Source: Actinomycetes bacterium
Lineage (GTDB): Bacteria; Actinomycetota; Acidimicrobiia; Acidimicrobiales; RAAP-2
Length of the DNA: 15,403 bases
NCBI GenBank assembly: GCA_021791615.1
Contig: JAJYWG010000337.1
Location: 1-15,403, forward strand
Reading direction: 5' to 3'
Within the stretch, counting starts at the first letter, position 1, and each line of letters opens with the position of its first letter. A model generated the notes under the pieces. The model saw nothing but the letters and a program-made list of their open reading frames with translations, did not search any database and had not been told where the DNA came from. This document shows positions 1-8,173 of this stretch, one piece after another. The position numbers and the translations under genes were made by a program.

Positions 1-973
1 TGGACCAGCGGTGCGTCTCCGCCCCTGCGGCTCCTCCACGGCACGCTCGGCCGCAGCACGTCGATCATCCAGCGCTGCGACTTTGACCAACTCCCTGCGT
101 GGCCAAGACCCGTATGAAGGCCATCGTCGGCACCGCCTGACGGACGATGTCAGCCGGTGTCAGCTCTCTCTCTTGAAAGAGTAGAGGAACTGCTGTCACG
201 AGCCCTCCTCTTTGACCCCGGACGACCGGCGTGCAGGCGACGGAGCCGACGACGTCGACAGGCATCGCACCGGGCTGGCGGTGACCCGCTGGCCTCTCAG
301 CTGCCGGAGCATCGACCCGGGTGGCCGCCATAGCCTGGACGACCCTCCGGACGCCAACGGAGCCCCACGGAGCCGGCGGAGGCCCCCAAGGGCCGGAGCC
401 GGCTCCAGTCGCCGACTGGATGGAGAACCGGGACGTCGACCGAGGGAGGAAGCGACATCCTGGGACGCTTTCCCGGAAGCTGTCGGACGCCAGACCGGTG
501 ACCGCCCGGCAACAGAGCGGGGACCCCGCACCGGATCGATGGGCGGCCGCACTCACCAGTGCACGTGTGTGGGCTTCGATGTCCCGCTTCGCCGTGACGA
601 CGAGGCTGACGGCGGCGATCATGACGACTGCGACGGTCGTCGCGGTCCCGCACTTCCTTCCTCAGCCGCCCAGGAGGCCACTGGAGCGCCTCGGCGGCCC
701 CACGGTGGTGCACGGTCCGGCAACGGGCGGACGGACGGCCGCCGGGCTCCGGCGGCGCCTGCGCCGGCGGCCGCCGTCCAACGTGACCACCGCCACGACC
801 GCGGACGTCAGCGAACGAGAGTCTGCAGCTGCCGCACGGCCACGACGTGGCCGCTTGGCCTCACGGGGAGGCCGGTGACGGGGTCAGCGGGCGTCACAAG
901 CAGCTCTCGAGGCCTTGGGCAAAGCCCCCGGACCTGGTCGAGGAGGGAGGCTCGGAACAATCTTCCCTACTTA
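1..973. other. Gene-free left flank (no supported coding region)
   Basis: I find no gene I can defend in this stretch. Several frames stay open on both strands, but their translations are Arg/Pro/Gly-rich, have no recognisable motif and lack a good ribosome-binding site, as expected of chance open frames in GC-rich DNA. The least implausible is 579-878 (+), 99 residues beginning MSRFAVTTRLTAAIMTT. It has a hydrophobic stretch near its N-terminus, but no Shine-Dalgarno and an Arg-rich tail. I see no tRNA or rRNA. The stretch ends at the IS insertion and may be eroded coding or intergenic DNA next to a mobile element. Confidence 0.5.
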
Positions 974-992
974 GAGCCTCAGCGGATAGGGA
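974..992 (+). repeat. Left terminal inverted repeat of the IS
   Basis: The outermost 19 bases match the reverse complement of 1962-1980 at 15 of 19 positions. The inner 11 (GCGGATAGGGA) are identical, as are the outermost GAG. The transposase stop codon (979-981 on the minus strand) lies inside this repeat, a common economy in small insertion sequences. The preceding TTA is the target duplication. Confidence 0.88.
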
Positions 993-1878
993 CACATCCC
1001 GGTGACCAGCGGTTGCGCCAGTCGATGAGCTTGGCGGTGAGCAAGAAGGTGACAGCCAGGGCGAACTGGGCCAGTCGGTGCTTCGTCTTGCGGTCGGTGT
1101 TGCGCCGCAATGCGCCGAAGTTCGAGAGCCACGAGTTGGTGCGCTCAACCGGCCAGCGCAGTCCCATCGGGAGCTTCCTGGCCGGAGCAGTGGCGCCCCG
1201 CTTGCGTCGCTTGGCGATGACGGCGTCGTCGATGCCGAGGTCGTCGAGCCGCTTCCGGGTGGCGTCGGAGTCGTAGCTCCGGTCGAGCCAGATGGTCTCG
1301 ATATCGGAGAGGAGGCCCCGCTCGGCGGCGTTGGCAAGGGTGGGCGCGAGCAGGATCGAGTCGTTCCGGTTGGCCCCGTCCACGGTCCAGCCGAAGGGGA
1401 TGCCCTTGGCGTCGGTGAGGATCGACCACTTCCATCCGAGTTTGGCCCGGTCGGTCGGGTTCTTGCCGGTTCCCTCCCCGCCAGCTGGGCTTTTGTGCAG
1501 CGACCCGTCGACCGCCACCTCGGAGAGGTCGAGGCCGATGATCTTGTCGTAGGCGGCGATCGCCTCGGCGACGAGCGCGTCGAACACCCCGGCTGCCTCC
1601 CACTCGTCGCGTCGGGCACGGACGGTGGTGTCGGAGACCTTGTTACCGCATAGGCGCTCGCGGTCCTCCCAGCTGGACCCGGTGACCAGGTGCACCAGCA
1701 TCACCTCGAAGCAGTCCCGGTCGGGGATCCTCGGGCGGTGACACCCGAGGGGATGGATCTCTGCATGGACGGGGAGCAAGGGTTTGATGGCGGCGAAGAC
1801 GGTATCGAACACTTCGGGCTCGAGCGCGCGCATGATGTTGGGGTACCTCCACTTGGTCGTAGGTGGGTGGGACAGCAC
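979..1878 (-). CDS. IS5-family DDE transposase
   Basis: This protein catalyses cutting and strand transfer of the surrounding insertion sequence. It is 299 residues from a GTG at 1878. The N-terminal part (LEPEVFDTVFAAIKPLLP) matches the IS5 N-terminal domain, followed by a helix-turn-helix-like stretch near residues 75-105. The catalytic triad is visible: D124 in VAVDGSLHKS, D199 in WLDRSYDSD and E245 in WPVERTNSWL, with the usual YREK-like spacing after the Glu. Length is normal and no frameshift is seen. The start is uncertain: an ATG at 1833 (MRALEPEVF) is preceded by GGAGG 12 bases upstream and is a good alternative giving 284 residues. The stop codon lies inside the left inverted repeat. 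Confidence 0.93.
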   Translation of the reverse strand: MLSHPPTTKWRYPNIMRALEPEVFDTVFAAIKPLLPVHAEIHPLGCHRPRIPDRDCFEVMLVHLVTGSSWEDRERLCGNKVSDTTVRARRDEWEAAGVFDALVAEAIAAYDKIIGLDLSEVAVDGSLHKSPAGGEGTGKNPTDRAKLGWKWSILTDAKGIPFGWTVDGANRNDSILLAPTLANAAERGLLSDIETIWLDRSYDSDATRKRLDDLGIDDAVIAKRRKRGATAPARKLPMGLRWPVERTNSWLSNFGALRRNTDRKTKHRLAQFALAVTFLLTAKLIDWRNRWSPGCVPIR

Positions 1879-1961
1879 CCCGATTGTCTCGGGGCCACCC
1901 CTACGACCGGTGGATGGTCACCGGCGTTCGAACTGACATGCTTGACACGAGAGACTGACGA

Positions 1962-1980
1962 TCCCTATCCGCGCGGCCTC
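1962..1980 (-). repeat. Right terminal inverted repeat of the IS
   Basis: Read on the minus strand this end begins GAGGCCGCGCGGATAGGGA and pairs with the left end at 974-992. The following bases 1981-1983 (TTA) duplicate 971-973. About 80-100 bp separate this end from the possible transposase starts, space that should hold the transposase promoter. Confidence 0.88.
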
Positions 1981-1989
1981 TTAGATCAA

Positions 1990-2020
1990 GAGCGGCCCCA
2001 CGGCCGCTTCGTGGCCGCTC
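1990..2020. terminator. Terminator-like hairpin downstream of the Rhs operon
   Basis: A perfect 8-bp stem (GAGCGGCC at 1990-1997, GGCCGCTC at 2013-2020) can be extended by three further pairs (2000-2002 with 2010-2012) across a 2-base bulge, leaving a 7-base loop. It lies about 110 bp past the stop of the small membrane-protein gene, in the right place to end that minus-strand transcript. No T-run follows on either strand, so a classical Rho-independent terminator is not proven. The IS inserted 9 bp away; such hairpins are sometimes insertion hotspots. Confidence 0.35.
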
Positions 2021-2128
2021 GGCCGACGCGACGTGAACTCGGACCTGGCGAACGCCGGTGAACGGTCCCGACAGCAATTTCGGGAATGCGCGACAGCATT
2101 TCCACTACTCCTTCAAGAGGAATCGCGA

Positions 2129-2356
2129 TCACAGCTTTGCGACGAGAATCATGACGACGCCCGCGATACCCCCCAGAACAAGGAGCCGGCCGAAATGCCT
2201 GGACGCCAGCCAGCGGCCGCGTTGAGCACCCTTCATTTTCGGTTCGAACCGCTTGGAGCCAACAAACGTCGCGAACACACCGAGTACGCCCAGAAAGACC
2301 AGAGAGATGCCATTCGTGTACAGGTTGCTCTGCGTAGCCGGGATCAAGAAATGCAT
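2129..2356 (-). CDS. Small two-helix membrane protein, candidate immunity protein for the Rhs toxin
   Basis: This 75-residue protein starts at an ATG only 6 bases after the stop of the large Rhs gene. AGGGG, about 10 bases upstream and inside the end of the Rhs gene, serves as ribosome-binding site, so translation is probably coupled. It has two hydrophobic segments (about residues 15-33, NGISLVFLGVLGVFATFVG, and 57-75) joined by a strongly basic loop (SKRFEPKMKGAQRGRW). By the positive-inside rule this predicts a hairpin with the loop in the cytoplasm. I do not recognise the family. In polymorphic-toxin loci the gene right after the toxin usually encodes the immunity protein, and membrane immunity proteins are known for pore-forming toxins. 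The toxin's C-terminal domain is also hydrophobic, so that role is a reasonable inference. A simple holin-like or accessory membrane protein is the alternative. Confidence 0.72.
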   Translation of the reverse strand: MHFLIPATQSNLYTNGISLVFLGVLGVFATFVGSKRFEPKMKGAQRGRWLASRHFGRLLVLGGIAGVVMILVAKL

Positions 2357-2362
2357 AAACGA

Positions 2363-5300
2363 CTACCCCTGACACTGTGTCTGGTCGAGATTGAAATATC
2401 CGGCTGGCGAGGAGAACAGACCGGCAAGAGCGCCGCCAATGCCTCCGGCCCATGCAGCACCGACGCCTATTGCAGTCGCACCGGCGTTGAGTGCGCAGGT
2501 TGCACCGAAACTGCCGCCCAACTGAGGTAGGCATGCATTTGCCGTTCCGACAAAGCCAGCTCCAAGAGACACATAGCCAAAGGCAGTTCCAGCCGAAGTC
2601 AGACTCGCCGCTCCGTCGGTCATTGCGGACACAGCAACGAAATCGCCGGTCACGTCGCCAGCGACGAATGCCGTTCCCGCCGCTTCAGCCACGAGCGGAG
2701 TCGCAGCTCCAGCCGTAAGGACGACGGCTCCCGCGGCGGCGACAACTGCCACGTTCGTGATGATCGTGCTCCGGTTCGCGTTGAACGATGCTGCGACGGC
2801 AGCTGGATCATTGATGGCGCACGTGAAGGCGTTCGTGCATGCGGCAGCTGCCGCGTCGGCTGCTCTCATCTGTGCTTCAGCCTGCAAGAGCTGCTGATGC
2901 TGAGCCGCAAGTTGTGCCGCCGAGCACGCCCCCCCGACGTTGATGCCCTTGCTGTTGAGGCACAGGCCCGACGGGTCCGAGTTGTTCACCGGATCGTCGC
3001 CGGCGTAGCTATAGGGTTCGCCCGTAATTGCCACTAAGGGGTCCACGCTCGTGAAGGACGCGGTGGTTGGGTCATACCACCTCGCCCTCAGGTAGTAGAG
3101 GCCTGACGTGGTGTCTAGGTATTGCCCGTCGTAGAGGAACTTGTTGGCGGCGACAGCCTGCGCGAGCGATGTGGAGATCACTGGTTTGGTCACCGTGCCA
3201 GGGCAGGTCCCAACATCGGGGCTAGCTGAACTTGGCGGGCCGCAGGTAAGAGTGCCGTAGGGGCTGTAGTGGTATCGGGCGACGAGCTTCCCGGCTGGGT
3301 CGGCGAGGGCTACGGTCGAGTCGTTTCGCCCTGCCAGGTAGTCGAGCACGCTGTCGGCCGGACCGATCTGTTCGATTGGAGTGCCAGCCGGCCCATAGAT
3401 GTAGTAGTAGGACCCTGCGCCGATCAGGGTCGGGATGGCCGACTCGACGTTCCATACGTAGCTCGTCGACCTAGCCGTCCCCGTGCTGGCGGTAGCGCAC
3501 GGTTGCGAGGTGACACCAGGTCGGACTCGACTGGCGGGAGTCCCCGGCGGACAGGTCGTACGTCTCGCGGCAGTCACAGTCCGAGATGCCAACAGGCCCG
3601 ATGGGTCGTAACCGTAGACGGCCGCGGCCACAGGCACCCTCCCAGCACCGTTAGCCGTACCGGTGATGCCGGTTGCTGAACCGCCCACGTTCCCAGTGTA
3701 GGAGGTCATCTCTCCAAGCGAGTTGTAACCATACGACAATGTCTCAGGCACCCCCCCCGGGCCGACGGGCGCAGGGGGGCCAGGTTGGCCGGTTGTAACC
3801 GTTTCGCTGGTGCGTTCACCGAGCGGGTTATACGCGTAAGCAGCTTTGGCAGTGAGGCTTGCGCCGGGGTGCTGACGGAACACGTCCAGGGTTGTGAGCT
3901 CGGACCCTGAGTTATAAGACAGGGTCGTGGTGGTACCAGGCGACACGGAAGTGGCGGTAAGGCTTCCGGCGGGATCGTAGATGAAGCTGGTAGCGCCCTG
4001 GTTGGGACCGGGCGTTGGTGCAGATGGAGTGAGGGCGGTCAATTCATCGGCGAGGTTGTAGCCGTAGGACGTGGAGGTCGGCGGCCCTTGGGCGGGCGAG
4101 TTGCTCGAGGAAGCCAGCAGACCGGCTGGTGTGTAGGTATAGCTCGCCGAGTACAACACCCGTCCGGGTGGTGCGGGTGGTCCGGGTGGTCCGGGTGGTC
4201 CGGGTGGTGCGGGTGGTGCGGGTGGTGCGGGTGGTGCGGGTGGTGCGGGTGGTGCGGGTGGTGCGGGTGGTGCGGGTGGTGCGGGTTGGTTCGTGGTGCG
4301 GTACGTGATACTGGTTGTCTGACCTTCAGAGTTGGTGGTGTAATTCCCGATGATTCCATTGGAATAGGTTTGAGTGTCGATGTTGCCGTCGGGGCCGTAG
4401 GTGTAGGTGGTGGTATGTCCGAGCCAGTCTCTGATCGCTGAGATCTGCCCATCAGGGCTGTATGCCTGGTAAACGGTTTTCTTGTTGGGGTACGTGATCG
4501 TGTTGACACGTCCCGACGGGTCGTACGCGTAAGACACGGTAGCTCCAGCAGCGTTACTGGCAGCGGCTAGGAGCCCATCGGGTTCATACTGGTAAGCATC
4601 GACGCCGGTAGCTCCTGATATTGCGGTGATCTGACCTTCGGGGTTGTAGGTGTAGCGAGTTGGGGGTGTCGAGGTGGACGGGTATGCCACAGTCGAGACC
4701 TCACCGGCAAGGTTGTAGGTGTAGGAGATAGTTTGCTCGTCGGCTTGGATGGTCTGGGCCAGTTGTCCGTCAAGGTTGTAGATGTAGCCAGTGGTCTGGC
4801 CGAGCGGGTTGGTGGTAGCGGCAAGTAGTCCCGTGGTGTTGTAGCTGTAGGTGGTGGCCTGGCCGTCGGGGTTGGTTTGGGTTGTAAGGTGGCCTCGGGG
4901 TCCGTAGTGGTACGTGGTCGTCGCAGCTTGGGCGGTGCCGGCCCCGGTTGTTGCGGAGATGACCTGGGCGACGACGTCATAGGTGTAGGAGCTTGTAGCG
5001 CCACCGGGATCTGTGATCGACGTGACGAGGCCAGCGGGGTTGTAGACGGCGCGGGTGGTCGCTCCGGCGGGGTCGCTGATCGCGGTTACTTCGCCGGCAG
5101 AGTTGTATGACAGCGACGTCCGATACGATCCGCGAACGGCCCCAGCCAGGTTTCCTCTGGGGGCTGTCACCGTTAGCAGTTCGCCATCAGCGTCGTAGGT
5201 TGCGCTGGTTGTTTCACCTTGCGGGCTGGTCGTGGAGATCAGGTCCCCTGCTTTGTCGTAGCGGAAGCGTGTGGTGTGCCCGGAAGGTCCGGTCACGGCG

Positions 5301-8173
5301 GTCGGATGAGATGGCAACGCGGGGGCACCGTAGGCAACCCTGGTTACTGATGGTGCTGCGCCTGGGTCGGTCGGGGGGCTGGTGATCGAGGTGGGACTGC
5401 CGGCAGAGTCGTAGGCGATGGCTGTCGTGCGCCCGGACGGATCGGTCTGCGACGTGGGCTCGCCGAACGCGTTGTAGGTGTAGCTCCACGTGTCGCCGGC
5501 CGGGTTGGTCACTCGCGACACCAGACCAAGCGAGTTGTAGGCAAAGCGGGTCACCTGGCCCAACGGGCTCGTGATCGACACGACTGACAGGCTGGTCGGG
5601 TCGATACCATAGGTGGTTGTCGCAGCTTCGGGTGTTCCCGCCCCGGTCGTCTCAGACACAAGCGTGCCGTTCGCATACTTTTCGATGGTTCGTGTCCCGG
5701 TCGGGCCGACAAGTACGGTCGTGCCACCAGCTGCGGAAAAAGTATTTCCGCTGTAGGACCAGGTGCTGCGATTGCCTAAAGGATCCGTTTCGCTGGTCAC
5801 TCGGCCCGACAGGCCATAGGCGACAGTTGTCGTACCTCCCGAATCATTTGTCAGCACGACGATACGATGTGCGCTGTCATAAGCAAAACGGGTCGTCGCC
5901 CCACCTGCTTCGACGGCCTCGACGAGATTGTTGCGTGGCCCGTAGAAGTAGTGCGCCACACGGCCCGCCGGGTCGCTGACCGCCACAACGTGACCACGAG
6001 ACCCGTAAACGAAACGCAGGCTCCGTCCGGCTGCATCTGTAGCCGCGGTGAGCCGTCCCGCCGCGTCATACGACATAGTCGTAGCGGTACCGTCACCGGC
6101 GACGACTGACGTCAACCTGCCAGTCGAGCTAAAGACCAGACGGGTTGACCCTCTCAGCGTGACGGTGAACACCCCGGCCAGGCTGTGAGACAACGTCGCG
6201 TACTCCCAGGCCGGAGCCTTGTAGCCCCCACCTGGCGCGGCGTCGAAGACCAACGTGGCACCGTTGCCTTCGGTGACGGTCACCTCGCCCGGCGACACTG
6301 ACAGCGAGTCGCACAACGAACACGTCCAACCAAACCCGAACATCGACGGAAGGGCAGCGTCCAACGAATTGTACGTTCGAGAGAGCGAAAGCCCCAGACC
6401 GCGCCCCGGAATGGAAAAATCCGAGTACGTCTGGTTCAAGTCGCCACTCGCGCAATCCACCGCGTCACCGGCCTCGCACTGGCGCAAGTTGGTTGCAGCG
6501 TTTCCTCCACCCGCTTCCGACGACGCTGTGGGTCCGCTTTCTGCCTGGGACTGGCTGCGCGGGACACAGGCGGGGTTGTCCGCACCAGTCCAGGTGAGCC
6601 GCACCACTACCGAGGTCGGTGTGCCTTGGGTACCGAGCAGGGTAATTAAAAACTCGGGCAGGCCAAAGGTGGTGGACAAATCGAGACCCGCGAGATCGGC
6701 CGTCCCAGTCGCGCCGAGCGGCTCGGTGGGCGCGCCCGCGATCGGGTTGGCATCGGCGTCCTCAAAGGCAACGGTGCCACTGGAGTACGACGTCGGCGCT
6801 GGCTCTTGGACCTGCAGGGCGCTGTAGGACGTGGGCACGCAGACCGACGAGTCCACGACAAAGCTCGAGGCGAGGACCCGGATGGCACCCTCGCCACACG
6901 GCCCGCCGGTGTAGGCGTCGAAGTTCTGGATCTGGCTACTCCCGTTGTCCGAGTTCACCCAGATGCACGTCGGGCGAGCCGGATCGGCGTTCACGGTGTA
7001 GAGGAGCCCAAGGTTCGGGAGCGACTTCGGAAAGTTCACACACGAGGCGTGCGTGCTCGCGTCGTAGCAGGTGACCGAGTTCGACCTCGCATTCGGCACG
7101 TAGACCCGTGGACCGAGCACGAAGGCGGGGCCGTTCCAGCCAAGGTTGGGCGTGACGGCGTTCGCCATCCCTGCCGGTGTCGCAACCGAAGCACCAGTGA
7201 AGTCGAAGCAGGGATCACCGGGGCTCGGCAGGCAGAAGCCAGAAACGGCAGCTGTCGAAGACAAGAGCGGAAAGGGTGCACCGTACGTTGAGTCGTAGTT
7301 GAAGCCCAGGGGGACCGGCCAGGCCCCCGTGCATGGCAACGACACGGAGCCGTCGAAACAGGCCAGCTCGTCTGTCGACCCGACAGTGACCGGGACGATG
7401 ACGTCGCCCCCGATGGCCGCCACTGACGGGGGTGGGAACGATGTATCGGTCACCGTGCCACTGCCGATACCGACCGCGTAGGGCTGGGCAGCGCAGGGGC
7501 CGAGGGTCGCGATATCAAAGCACAGCAGTTCGTTCCGGCCACCCGTCACCCCGCTGCCGTTCACGTAGTTGAACGCGTACCACGACGTACCAACGAGCGC
7601 CGGGTCGGAGAGAAAGCTGATGTTGTCGTAGAGAGGGGAGCCTCCTGGTGCGGTGAGCGCGGTGAAGCCACAGAACGGGTCGGTACTGGTGGCCGCCACT
7701 GTGGTGTCGATGCAGACGACTCCGCCGGTCAGATCCGAGGTCCGGGTGGCAAAGACGTAGAGGTGGCCGGTCGCCTGGTCCATCCATAGTCCTGGCTGGC
7801 CAGACGTAGCGAAGTTGTCACCTGAGGCATCGGTGATGGTCTCGGGCGAGAAGCATGGAGCGGCCGTGCTTTGGAGATGGCACGCGAATTGGAGGGTCGC
7901 TTGGTGGTGGAACACGTTGTAGACAGCGTTGGCGCTGAGGGCGACCGCCCAACCGTCGCCTCCGCCACTCCCGGCGTAGTTGGATGCCGGAGGAACGGGA
8001 ATGGTCTCAGTGGCCGAGTAGGTCGTGGTGGCGGGAGCTGCGCCGGAAGGTGGTGTGCCGATGGAAGTGGCCACTGTCGTCATGAGCGTGCACACGACGG
8101 CTATCGAGACACCTACGCGCAGAACTCGTCGCCCTCCACGCCGCACTCCGCCACGAAACGTGTTCCTCGACAT
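2363..8173 (-). CDS. Secreted Rhs/YD-repeat polymorphic toxin-like protein, 1936 aa
   Basis: I chose the ATG at 8173 because it opens on a clear signal peptide (basic MSRNTFRGGVRRGGRRVLR, then a hydrophobic core, likely cleaved near GAAPA). GGAGG lies 11 bases upstream. The longer open frame above it reads as non-coding. Domains by approximate residue: 90-430, seven C-x(n)-C modules such as LACFDGSVSLPC and VTCYDASTHASC, resembling blades of a propeller; 565-640, a DUF6531-like segment (AVDCASGDLNQTYSDFSIP); 640-1590, YD repeats forming the Rhs shell, with a 39-residue APP/GPP tract at 1298-1336; 1679-1737, the Rhs core (YDGQYLDTTSGLYYLRARWYDP through DPSGL, the conserved autocleavage type of site); 1738-1936, an Ala/Gly-rich C-terminal domain with hydrophobic stretches near 1800-1834 and 1891-1919 and several Cys. 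Rhs shells are known to enclose a C-terminal toxin and release it after cleavage. The tip here is unfamiliar; from its composition I infer membrane activity. Lower GC than genes to the right suggests transfer. Confidence 0.93.
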   Translation of the reverse strand: MSRNTFRGGVRRGGRRVLRVGVSIAVVCTLMTTVATSIGTPPSGAAPATTTYSATETIPVPPASNYAGSGGGDGWAVALSANAVYNVFHHQATLQFACHLQSTAAPCFSPETITDASGDNFATSGQPGLWMDQATGHLYVFATRTSDLTGGVVCIDTTVAATSTDPFCGFTALTAPGGSPLYDNISFLSDPALVGTSWYAFNYVNGSGVTGGRNELLCFDIATLGPCAAQPYAVGIGSGTVTDTSFPPPSVAAIGGDVIVPVTVGSTDELACFDGSVSLPCTGAWPVPLGFNYDSTYGAPFPLLSSTAAVSGFCLPSPGDPCFDFTGASVATPAGMANAVTPNLGWNGPAFVLGPRVYVPNARSNSVTCYDASTHASCVNFPKSLPNLGLLYTVNADPARPTCIWVNSDNGSSQIQNFDAYTGGPCGEGAIRVLASSFVVDSSVCVPTSYSALQVQEPAPTSYSSGTVAFEDADANPIAGAPTEPLGATGTADLAGLDLSTTFGLPEFLITLLGTQGTPTSVVVRLTWTGADNPACVPRSQSQAESGPTASSEAGGGNAATNLRQCEAGDAVDCASGDLNQTYSDFSIPGRGLGLSLSRTYNSLDAALPSMFGFGWTCSLCDSLSVSPGEVTVTEGNGATLVFDAAPGGGYKAPAWEYATLSHSLAGVFTVTLRGSTRLVFSSTGRLTSVVAGDGTATTMSYDAAGRLTAATDAAGRSLRFVYGSRGHVVAVSDPAGRVAHYFYGPRNNLVEAVEAGGATTRFAYDSAHRIVVLTNDSGGTTTVAYGLSGRVTSETDPLGNRSTWSYSGNTFSAAGGTTVLVGPTGTRTIEKYANGTLVSETTGAGTPEAATTTYGIDPTSLSVVSITSPLGQVTRFAYNSLGLVSRVTNPAGDTWSYTYNAFGEPTSQTDPSGRTTAIAYDSAGSPTSITSPPTDPGAAPSVTRVAYGAPALPSHPTAVTGPSGHTTRFRYDKAGDLISTTSPQGETTSATYDADGELLTVTAPRGNLAGAVRGSYRTSLSYNSAGEVTAISDPAGATTRAVYNPAGLVTSITDPGGATSSYTYDVVAQVISATTGAGTAQAATTTYHYGPRGHLTTQTNPDGQATTYSYNTTGLLAATTNPLGQTTGYIYNLDGQLAQTIQADEQTISYTYNLAGEVSTVAYPSTSTPPTRYTYNPEGQITAISGATGVDAYQYEPDGLLAAASNAAGATVSYAYDPSGRVNTITYPNKKTVYQAYSPDGQISAIRDWLGHTTTYTYGPDGNIDTQTYSNGIIGNYTTNSEGQTTSITYRTTNQPAPPAPPAPPAPPAPPAPPAPPAPPAPPGPPGPPGPPAPPGRVLYSASYTYTPAGLLASSSNSPAQGPPTSTSYGYNLADELTALTPSAPTPGPNQGATSFIYDPAGSLTATSVSPGTTTTLSYNSGSELTTLDVFRQHPGASLTAKAAYAYNPLGERTSETVTTGQPGPPAPVGPGGVPETLSYGYNSLGEMTSYTGNVGGSATGITGTANGAGRVPVAAAVYGYDPSGLLASRTVTAARRTTCPPGTPASRVRPGVTSQPCATASTGTARSTSYVWNVESAIPTLIGAGSYYYIYGPAGTPIEQIGPADSVLDYLAGRNDSTVALADPAGKLVARYHYSPYGTLTCGPPSSASPDVGTCPGTVTKPVISTSLAQAVAANKFLYDGQYLDTTSGLYYLRARWYDPTTASFTSVDPLVAITGEPYSYAGDDPVNNSDPSGLCLNSKGINVGGACSAAQLAAQHQQLLQAEAQMRAADAAAAACTNAFTCAINDPAAVAASFNANRSTIITNVAVVAAAGAVVLTAGAATPLVAEAAGTAFVAGDVTGDFVAVSAMTDGAASLTSAGTAFGYVSLGAGFVGTANACLPQLGGSFGATCALNAGATAIGVGAAWAGGIGGALAGLFSSPAGYFNLDQTQCQG
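4165..4281 (-). repeat. In-frame 9-bp minisatellite (13 copies) encoding APP/GPP
   Basis: Thirteen back-to-back 9-bp units of CGGGTGGTG or CGGGTGGTC (plus strand) run without interruption, followed by a degenerate unit starting at 4282. Ten copies read Ala-Pro-Pro and three read Gly-Pro-Pro on the coding minus strand. The unit length is a multiple of three, so slippage changes linker length without breaking the frame. The product is a stiff polyproline-like or collagen-like rod inserted between two YD-repeat blocks. Confidence 0.97.

Larger units (their letters stand above)
974..1980 (-). mobile_element. Complete IS5-family insertion sequence, 1007 bp
   Basis: The element is bounded by imperfect 19-bp inverted repeats that share GCGGATAGGGA on their inner side. 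It is flanked by a TTA trinucleotide on each side (971-973 and 1981-1983). A 3-bp TNA target duplication is typical of several IS5-family subgroups (IS1031, ISL2), which agrees with the encoded DDE transposase. Gene and ends all look intact, so the copy could be active. It sits between a gene-free flank and the 3' side of the Rhs operon, 9 bp from a strong hairpin. The subgroup is inferred from duplication length and length class. Confidence 0.9.

Noticed and set aside
212..1276. Plus-strand open frame of 354 codons
   Set aside because: It crosses the left end of the IS into the antisense of the transposase, and its translation is Arg/Gly/Ala-rich without motifs.
4165..4281. CRISPR-like array
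   Set aside because: The units are 9 bp, contiguous and lack spacers; they are an in-frame coding minisatellite.
4088..4509. Open frames reading GWC or HHP repeats on either strand
   Set aside because: Both are products of reading the 9-bp minisatellite in the wrong frame or strand; the unit simply contains no stop codon.
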